In this document: positions 55,350-61,650 of the stretch, one piece after another
How the letters are laid out: every line of letters begins with the position of its first letter
How positions within the stretch are numbered: the first letter of the stretch is position 1
From: Pedobacter arcticus A12
GTDB taxonomy: Bacteria; Bacteroidota; Bacteroidia; Sphingobacteriales; Sphingobacteriaceae
Assembly: GCF_000302595.1 (NCBI RefSeq)
Contig: NZ_JH947126.1
Span: 156,454 to 220,453, forward strand
DNA: 64,000 nt
Direction of reading: 5' to 3'
Notes under the pieces: generated by a model
Databases searched by the model: none
Seen by the model: only the letters and a program-made list of their open reading frames with translations
Told to the model about the DNA's origin: nothing
Position numbers and translations under genes: made by a program

Positions 55350-56285
55350 GTGAAGTTTAAAATAGAATTCCACAATCTAACAGATTTTGATTTTTTGCTA
55401 CTGAAAGAAAAATTAGCATTTAAGCCTCATGAACAAAAATTTTCGCCAAATATATTTGGCGAAAATTTTTATACAGGAAGTAGTTTTGAATATGGTAATT
55501 GCTATCTGTTTGAGTATCGTGATGAACAAAAACCGATGGTTAGCTTCATCATTACTTCTGGTGGCAAAAATGTTTTCTGTAATTATCAGATTGAAGTCTC
55601 CCCTCAAACAGTTAGCTCGTTAATTAAGGGTAACATCAAAAAGTTTTGTTTGCAAGAACAGGGGTATTTTTGCTTGCATGCTTCGGCAATGCAGATAAAC
55701 GAAAAAATAATATTGTTTATGGGTAAAAAAGGTGCTGGAAAATCAACGCTAGCAAGTTTTTTTCACTTACAGGGACACGATATCTGGTGCGACGATTATT
55801 CTTTGCTACAGCAAGAAAAGAACTGCTTTCTTTCTTATCAAGGTGAAACCTCACTCAAAATCAATCCAGATATTTTATCTGCTTTAAATATTCCTAAGCA
55901 AAAAGTAAAAAATGTATTTGATCTTTCTGATGGTTTTAAAAAAAGCAATCAATATAAAACCTCTAGTTCTAAGGTCTACTTCCGCAATGATAAACCTGTT
56001 GAGAATAGCAACCCAAAACAGGTTGCAGCCGTATTTTTTTTACAGCAAAGAAGTTTTGATCCAGCGCTTTTAATTGAACCGATGAAGAAATCCGAAGCAC
56101 TTTCAACCTTAATGGAGGAAATACTATTGCCTGGTTTTAATTCAAAAGAATACCTAAAAACTTATTTCCAATCATCATTAAAACTTTTGGAACATGTACC
56201 TTGTTACAAAATACATGCTTCAAACGAAATTACCCGAATTAGTGAAGTATACCATTCTGTGTTTGAAACTTTAAACTTTTCTTAA
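55350..56285 (+). CDS. HPr-kinase-like protein, putative lasso-peptide C-terminal serine kinase
   Basis: A 311-aa protein whose C-terminal half matches the HPr kinase fold: P-loop GKKGAGKST (125-133), His110 in FCLHASA, and Asp148-Asp149 in WCDDYS, the positions used for catalysis in HPr kinase. In paeninodin-type lasso clusters such kinases phosphorylate the C-terminal Ser of the precursor, and this precursor ends in Ser. The start is GTG at 55350, 14 nt after the precursor stop; an in-frame TGA blocks any earlier start. There is no HPr nearby, so a carbon-control role is unlikely. Confidence 0.85.
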   Translation: MKFKIEFHNLTDFDFLLLKEKLAFKPHEQKFSPNIFGENFYTGSSFEYGNCYLFEYRDEQKPMVSFIITSGGKNVFCNYQIEVSPQTVSSLIKGNIKKFCLQEQGYFCLHASAMQINEKIILFMGKKGAGKSTLASFFHLQGHDIWCDDYSLLQQEKNCFLSYQGETSLKINPDILSALNIPKQKVKNVFDLSDGFKKSNQYKTSSSKVYFRNDKPVENSNPKQVAAVFFLQQRSFDPALLIEPMKKSEALSTLMEEILLPGFNSKEYLKTYFQSSLKLLEHVPCYKIHASNEITRISEVYHSVFETLNFS

Positions 56286-56287
56286 AC

Positions 56288-58363
56288 ATGTTGCAAGCTG
56301 CTGATGAATATCCGCTACTAGGTGCGGCAAAGGATTTCTTTTGTACGCTCCCCGAAACAATTGTTTCCGCTCCCCAGCTAGATTTGCTTAAAAAGGCTGC
56401 TGCTTTTTTTCCTCCTATTATCCGCTTTGCATTAGAGTGCCGCTTGAATAAGCAAGATCAGGTCGATCTGCAGTTTTGTATTAGAAGAGACGAGGACGAC
56501 TTGGCATCAATTTTAAGCTGGTTTGAGAGAAAACTTTCTGGAAATGGAGAAGATCAACTACTTCTTTCTTTTTTAAAAGAGTGGGCAGATAAGAACTCTT
56601 TTTATCACAAAAGTATACCTGAGATATTTTTAGAACTTGATGTTAATTCACCTAATTTAAATGTACCCCTTTTATTTTTTGAGCTAGAGACCAGCCTTAC
56701 CAGCACTCAAAGAAAAGATTATTCTTTATTTATCTTAAATAATACGTTAGGTAAAAACAAACCTTATTATAAGTTATTAGAGACGATTATAGAAGCCTGT
56801 CCAGATCCTGCATACCTAGCATACTTAGGAATTCTATTTTCTAGAAATAATGACGTTTTACGTGTAAATATAAAAAAATTACCATACTGCTCTGTAGTTC
56901 CTTTTTTACAGAAAACTGGTTATAAGTGGCTTAGTAAAGAGCTCGAGTATTGGCTGTCGTTAATATATACTTACGCAGACCGTATAACTTTATGTATCGA
57001 TATTGGCTCAGAAATTTATCCAAAAATTGGTTTTGAATGTTTTTGGAATGGGCAACCCAGCACCGAAACTTATTGGAAGGATTTTATTGAAAAGCTGAAA
57101 CTTGACAGTATACTTGAAAAAGACAAAATAAAAACAATACTAGAATGGAACGAAGATGTTTTTCCGGGGAAGATTGAGAATTGGCCAAGTCATCTTTGGC
57201 TAGATTCATTAGGTAAATCCGAAAGTGAATTTACCTACTTAAAAAAGTGGATTTCTCATTTAAAACTATCTTACCAGCCAGAGAATGAAATTGAAATAAA
57301 GGCTTATCTCGCTTATGAAAGTTTATGGATGTCTCAGAATACGATTAATTTAGATAGCTTACAAAAGCAAGAAAATCAAATTTACGATGAGCCTCAAGAA
57401 CTAGAAAAAGTAATCGACAAAGGAATCGACTTTCTTTTATCAAACCAAACTCAAGCTGGCTGGTGGAAAGATTTTCACCTAGAGCCAGGAACTAGCGATG
57501 AATGGGTAACAGCTTATGTTGCTTATTACCTTTCTAATTTAAAAACTCAAAAAACTCAAAAATCACTAGAAAAAGCTTGGGATATATTAAAGACGAGATA
57601 CCGCATGAATGAAGGTTGGGGTTATAATGCCTTAACACGAGGAGACGCGGATAGCACCACATGGGTTTTGCACTTTACTAACTCCGAGAACTTAATTGGC
57701 AACCTTGATATATGTTTTTTAAGTATAGTGGAAAAACATATTTCAGAGGATGGCGGTATAGTTACATACGCAAAGCGTCGCTCTTTAGAAAAAGAAGCAT
57801 TAGTTGCCACTAGTGTACTTTTCAACGGCTGGCAAATACCCCATAATTGCGTAACCGCAGCATATGCACTAACGGGAAAACAACATGCTATTGATTACCT
57901 AATTAATCAACAAGATAAAGACGGTTTTTGGTATGGTTACTGGTGGGATGGTTACGAGTATGCGACAGGGCTCGCTACAGAAGCACTTTATAGTAAAAAC
58001 GCAGAAAAATATAAGAAATCAATTGAAAGTGCTATAAACTGGGCAACGCATGAGGCAAATAGAATATTAAATGCATCCTTTCCTAACACTTTCAAACTTG
58101 CTTTTCTATTGCGGATACTATTATGCGATAATTCCGAAAAAGAAAATTCTATACTGAAGCAGAAAATAACTACAGTACTAATCAATTCACAAGAACAGCA
58201 AGGATGTTGGAAGTCTGATGCGATATTGAGATCTCCAAATTCTAACGATCGGAATCATGAAAACGGTAAAAATATACCAGTCTTTAAGGATCAGATGAAA
58301 AATTTTACTACAGTTACAGTTTTAGATGCGTTGAACAAATATGCGCTATCTCTTATTAAATAA
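56288..58363 (+). CDS. Lasso-cluster protein: unknown N-terminal domain plus squalene-cyclase-like alpha/alpha toroid
   Basis: A 691-aa soluble protein starting 2 nt after the kinase stop. Residues 1-370 are an unrecognised helical domain with a conserved-looking DIGSEIYPKIGFECFW stretch (238-253). Residues about 375-691 form terpene-cyclase/prenyltransferase-type toroid repeats with QW-like motifs: QTQAGWW (387-393), QQDKDGFW (541-548) and QEQQGCW (635-641), plus TSDEWVTAYVAYYL (402-415). GDADSTTW at 452-459 aligns with the DxDDT proton-donor motif of squalene-hopene cyclases, keeping Asp453 and Asp455 but with Ser456 for the third Asp. It may modify or prenylate the peptide, or act on a lipid partner; the substrate is unknown. 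The 3' end overlaps the opposite-strand gene by 18 nt. Confidence 0.8.
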   Translation: MLQAADEYPLLGAAKDFFCTLPETIVSAPQLDLLKKAAAFFPPIIRFALECRLNKQDQVDLQFCIRRDEDDLASILSWFERKLSGNGEDQLLLSFLKEWADKNSFYHKSIPEIFLELDVNSPNLNVPLLFFELETSLTSTQRKDYSLFILNNTLGKNKPYYKLLETIIEACPDPAYLAYLGILFSRNNDVLRVNIKKLPYCSVVPFLQKTGYKWLSKELEYWLSLIYTYADRITLCIDIGSEIYPKIGFECFWNGQPSTETYWKDFIEKLKLDSILEKDKIKTILEWNEDVFPGKIENWPSHLWLDSLGKSESEFTYLKKWISHLKLSYQPENEIEIKAYLAYESLWMSQNTINLDSLQKQENQIYDEPQELEKVIDKGIDFLLSNQTQAGWWKDFHLEPGTSDEWVTAYVAYYLSNLKTQKTQKSLEKAWDILKTRYRMNEGWGYNALTRGDADSTTWVLHFTNSENLIGNLDICFLSIVEKHISEDGGIVTYAKRRSLEKEALVATSVLFNGWQIPHNCVTAAYALTGKQHAIDYLINQQDKDGFWYGYWWDGYEYATGLATEALYSKNAEKYKKSIESAINWATHEANRILNASFPNTFKLAFLLRILLCDNSEKENSILKQKITTVLINSQEQQGCWKSDAILRSPNSNDRNHENGKNIPVFKDQMKNFTTVTVLDALNKYALSLIK

Positions 58364-59521
58364 AAAAGAATAAAAGAGTTTAAAAGACTTTGTTGGAATA
58401 ATTAACGGGATAGCCCAAGCTGGTTTATCCGTAAGTGAAAGATCATTGGTATTTGGCACAAGTAACCAGGAGTAAGCTTTAACCTTGAATTTTATCCGCT
58501 CTGTAAAATCTAGTTTTAGACCGATAAGTTTTATTTTCTTAAACAAATTTTCCCGGTCATTTTTTGCTTTCATAAAAGAAAACAGATGATATTTGATAGC
58601 TGGTTTCTCAGATAATGGTATTTTGATACCAACTATTTCTTCTAACGCATTAACACCTGACCAAAGAAAAGGCGAAAATTTATACCGTTTAAAACCTGCT
58701 GCTATCTCCTCCCAGTTTAGATTCTTACCAGATTTATCAATAATACATGCTAAATCAATTAAATACTTAAACTTCAGTAAAGGTTCTCTGATTAAGTGAT
58801 GAGAAGCGATACACAGAAAATCATAAGTTGGTGATAAGGCCATACTTATTGTTCCATTACTATCGTGAGTTAAATGTTTGGCTAAGAAATCATATTCATA
58901 AAATTTACCAAAATAATTTTCCACTAGTTTCCATTGTAATTCTACAGAACAGTTTATGCCCAATTTATCTTTTGGAGACTTAAGCGATAGCTCACGCTGA
59001 TACTTTTTCAAAAAACCAATTTGATGTTCTGAGACATCGTAAGTTGATATAAAATCGTTTGATAAAAGGCATTCTCTCAATTTACTCAAATCATCCTTTT
59101 TGATCAGGAAGTCTATATCAGCGCTTTCCCTCATAGATAATGATCTATAATAACGGTTGGCAAACCTTACACCTTTATAATTAATTACTCTTATTCCAAG
59201 ATTACTAAATTGTTGACTTAAATGGTTAAGTAATTGTAATTGATATTTACCGAACAATATAATACCTACGGTATCTTTTTTCAATGCATTAAAAACTGAT
59301 TGGTCTATCGAGATGTTTGAGGTTATTACAATTTCATAGACAAAACCTCTGATATCATTTAATTGAACCAGTTTATAGAACAACAACCAGTTTATCTCTT
59401 CCTTTTCTAAGAAATCGTTCACTTCTCCCACGCTTTGCTTATCAAAATATAAGCGTGTTATAAGAATTATCAACGTTTCCTCATTTCCATATATCGTTTT
59501 GAGGTGACCTATACTAAGCAT
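58346..59521 (-). CDS. Nucleotidyltransferase-family protein (NTP_transf_5 type)
   Basis: A 391-aa protein on the strand opposite to the lasso operon. The INYKGVRF segment (113-120, Lys116-Gly117) and the YRSLSMRESADIDFLI segment (residues 125-140) match the uncharacterised NTP_transf_5 family, with the Asp pair Asp135 and Asp137 where the family consensus has GDIDLLV; here Gly is Ala. ASHHLIREPLLKFKYLIDLACII is the second family block (cited in part). Such proteins are repeatedly found beside lasso-peptide and related RiPP clusters, with unknown function. It is 12 nt downstream of the Nif11-like gene. Confidence 0.82.
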   Translation of the reverse strand: MLSIGHLKTIYGNEETLIILITRLYFDKQSVGEVNDFLEKEEINWLLFYKLVQLNDIRGFVYEIVITSNISIDQSVFNALKKDTVGIILFGKYQLQLLNHLSQQFSNLGIRVINYKGVRFANRYYRSLSMRESADIDFLIKKDDLSKLRECLLSNDFISTYDVSEHQIGFLKKYQRELSLKSPKDKLGINCSVELQWKLVENYFGKFYEYDFLAKHLTHDSNGTISMALSPTYDFLCIASHHLIREPLLKFKYLIDLACIIDKSGKNLNWEEIAAGFKRYKFSPFLWSGVNALEEIVGIKIPLSEKPAIKYHLFSFMKAKNDRENLFKKIKLIGLKLDFTERIKFKVKAYSWLLVPNTNDLSLTDKPAWAIPLIIPTKSFKLFYSFLFNKR

Positions 59522-59533
59522 ATCTTACCAAGT

Positions 59534-59728
59534 CTAAAACTTATTTGAGTGTTTAACCCATCGCATCTTCCAATCTATTTGAAAAGCTGCTTCAAGATCA
59601 TTCTCAGAACAAGGAAGACCTTTTGTATCGGATAGTATAACTAAATCTTCCATAGTAGAAATTTTCGAAGCCTTGTTTTTCGATTCCCTAATATCTTTAA
59701 TAACTTTTAATGCATTCTGAATTGACAT
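59534..59728 (-). CDS. Small Nif11-like protein
   Basis: A 64-aa protein, MSIQNALKVIKDIRESKN followed by MEDLVILSDTKGLPCSENDLEAAFQ, that matches the Nif11 domain pattern: an N-terminal SxxNAL helix, a central LxxLxxxxG turn and an ELxxAF-like helix. The domain is the usual leader of nitrile-hydratase/Nif11-type RiPP precursors. Here only about 11 residues (WKMRWVKHSNK) follow the domain and no double-Gly cleavage site is present, so it could be a short precursor or a regulatory/adaptor protein. It is co-oriented with, and 12 nt from, the nucleotidyltransferase. Confidence 0.72.
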   Translation of the reverse strand: MSIQNALKVIKDIRESKNKASKISTMEDLVILSDTKGLPCSENDLEAAFQIDWKMRWVKHSNKF

Positions 59729-59850
59729 TTCTTAGACAGATTAAAATGTAAAACATCCAGATTTGAGCCCGGTTTCTTTTCGTAATTTTTCTCCATAAGA
59801 TAAACCTAGCTCTAACAAACTAGCTCCTAACAACCTAAGCACCTGAAAAA

Positions 59851-60222
59851 CTAATCATCCGCCAAGGCTTCCAAAATTAACTTAGCCGTTGCGGGATTTG
59901 TAGCAATTGGCACATTATGCACATCGCAGATACGCATCAACATTTGTACATCTGGTTCATGAGGGTGTTTGCCTAGTGGGTCTCTGAAAAACAGAATGCC
60001 ATCTAACAAATCTTCGGCGGCCATTGCAGCAATTTGTGCATCGCCACCGTTTGGTCCGCTCAGTTTTTTATTTACCTGTAAACCAGTTTGTTCCACATAG
60101 CCACCAGTAGTTCCTGTAGCTACTAGATCCATTCTCGATAAAATCTCTAAATGATCTTTTACAAAACCAACCATCTCTGCTTTTTTCCCGTCGTGGGCTA
60201 TCAATGCAATTCTCTTTTTCAT
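59851..60222 (-). CDS. mgsA: Methylglyoxal synthase MgsA
   Basis: A 123-aa protein in the normal range for methylglyoxal synthase, which converts dihydroxyacetone phosphate to methylglyoxal and phosphate. Catalytic Asp61 in SGPNGGDAQI and the second Asp81 in FFRDPLG are in place, together with the ALIAHDGKK phosphate-binding start. Cytosolic. It works as an overflow bypass of lower glycolysis under phosphate limitation. Its relation to the neighbouring RiPP genes is probably coincidental. Confidence 0.93.
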   Translation of the reverse strand: MKKRIALIAHDGKKAEMVGFVKDHLEILSRMDLVATGTTGGYVEQTGLQVNKKLSGPNGGDAQIAAMAAEDLLDGILFFRDPLGKHPHEPDVQMLMRICDVHNVPIATNPATAKLILEALADD

Positions 60223-60298
60223 TTGTTTATTTAATTGTTTTTAATGGTAATGAAGCAATCATATCCCCATGCACTTTGCCAAAACCATGATGGTTTCA

Positions 60299-61531
60299 TT
60301 ATTTAAAAAATATATATGCGATAAATATAGCCGCTAAAACTCCTGCTAACTCCGCCAAAAGCGCAGCAGGTAAGGCATGTCTGGTTTTTTTAATGGAAAC
60401 CGAACCGAAATAAATAGCTAAAACATAAAAAGTTGTTTCCGTAGAACCCTGTATTACACAGGCAACCCGAGAAGCAAAACTATCAGCACCAGTAGTATTC
60501 ATCAATTCCACCATCAACCCACGGGCACCACTCCCGCTCAAAGGTTTCATAAAGGCAACAGGCAATGCCGGAACAAAACCTGTATCTAATCCAGCGAAAG
60601 CTACCAGATGTTTTATGGCCTCCACTAAAAAATCTAAAGCGCCAGAACCTCTAAACACACCAACCGCAACCAAAATGGCCACCAAGTAAGGGATAATTTT
60701 TACGGCAATCTCAAACCCTTCTTTGGCACCTTCAATAAATGTTTCAAATACATTGATTTTTCTAAAAAGTGCCAGAATAATAAACGACAAAATAATACTG
60801 AACAGCAACACATTGCCCACCACACTAGAAACAATACTAATCTGATCTTGCGATAGCGTGGTAAAATAATATAATGTTCCGCCAATAACTGCGGCCGCAG
60901 AACCCAAATAAATAAGGATAGTTTTCTGGAAAAGATTGATTTTTTGATAGGTCGCTGTAACCACTAATCCCACTAAAGTGGAAAAGAAAGTAGCTAATAA
61001 GCAAGGAACAAAAACATCTGACGGATCTACTGCTCCTGCCGCTTTACGAAAAGCCATAATACTAGTGGGAATTAACACTAAACTCGATGCATTAAGCACC
61101 AAAAACATAATTTGGGCATTTGAAGCGGTATCTTTTTGCGGATTAATTTCTTGCAGTTCTTTCATCGCCTTTAAACCTAAAGGTGTTGCCGCATTATCTA
61201 AACCCAACATATTTGCCGAAAAGTTCATTAAAATAGAACCCATAGCAGGGTGGTTTTTTGGGATCTCTGGAAAAATTTTGCTGAAAAACGGACCAACAAG
61301 CTTAGCAAAGATATTGATCATCCCTCCTTTTTCGCCAATCTTCATAATACCCAACCAAAACGTCATTAAACCAATTAAGCCTAAGGAAATCTCGGCTCCG
61401 GTTTTCGACATATCAAAGGTGCTGTTTACAATTTCTTGAAAAATCTGATAATCCTGAAAAAATATCAGCCTAAATAATGCAACCCCAAACGAGATTATGA
61501 AAAAACCGACCCAAACGTAATTTAATGCCAT
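60299..61531 (-). CDS. Fused SpmA/SpmB-type nucleoside-recognition (Gate) membrane protein
   Basis: A 410-aa polytopic protein with two Gate-type nucleoside-recognition domains in tandem, corresponding to SpmA (N-terminal half, landmarks NFSANMLGLDNAATPLG) and SpmB (C-terminal half, landmarks MKPLSGSGARGLMVEL and GSTETTFYVLAIYFGSV). In Bacillus these are separate spore-maturation proteins; in non-sporulating Bacteroidota the fused form is common, of unknown transport function. About ten hydrophobic segments. It lies upstream of mgsA on the same strand. Confidence 0.87.
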   Translation of the reverse strand: MALNYVWVGFFIISFGVALFRLIFFQDYQIFQEIVNSTFDMSKTGAEISLGLIGLMTFWLGIMKIGEKGGMINIFAKLVGPFFSKIFPEIPKNHPAMGSILMNFSANMLGLDNAATPLGLKAMKELQEINPQKDTASNAQIMFLVLNASSLVLIPTSIMAFRKAAGAVDPSDVFVPCLLATFFSTLVGLVVTATYQKINLFQKTILIYLGSAAAVIGGTLYYFTTLSQDQISIVSSVVGNVLLFSIILSFIILALFRKINVFETFIEGAKEGFEIAVKIIPYLVAILVAVGVFRGSGALDFLVEAIKHLVAFAGLDTGFVPALPVAFMKPLSGSGARGLMVELMNTTGADSFASRVACVIQGSTETTFYVLAIYFGSVSIKKTRHALPAALLAELAGVLAAIFIAYIFFK

Positions 61532-61650
61532 GTAAAATTAAATATTGCTAAAGGTTATAATTTTTTACAAAATAAAAACGCATAAAATGTTTTTGATGAA
61601 TAAAAAAATCAAATTAACCTTATGCATCACAATTAATCAACAATTCTCTG

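Noticed and set aside
55350-56285. HPr kinase/phosphorylase of carbon control
   Set aside because: The N-terminal half does not match the true HprK N-domain, and no HPr or PTS gene is nearby, while the lasso context gives a direct substrate.
59534-59728. A classical Nif11 RiPP precursor
   Set aside because: No double-Gly type cleavage site and no Cys/Ser/Thr-rich core follow the domain, and there is no matching modification enzyme; listed only as Nif11-like.
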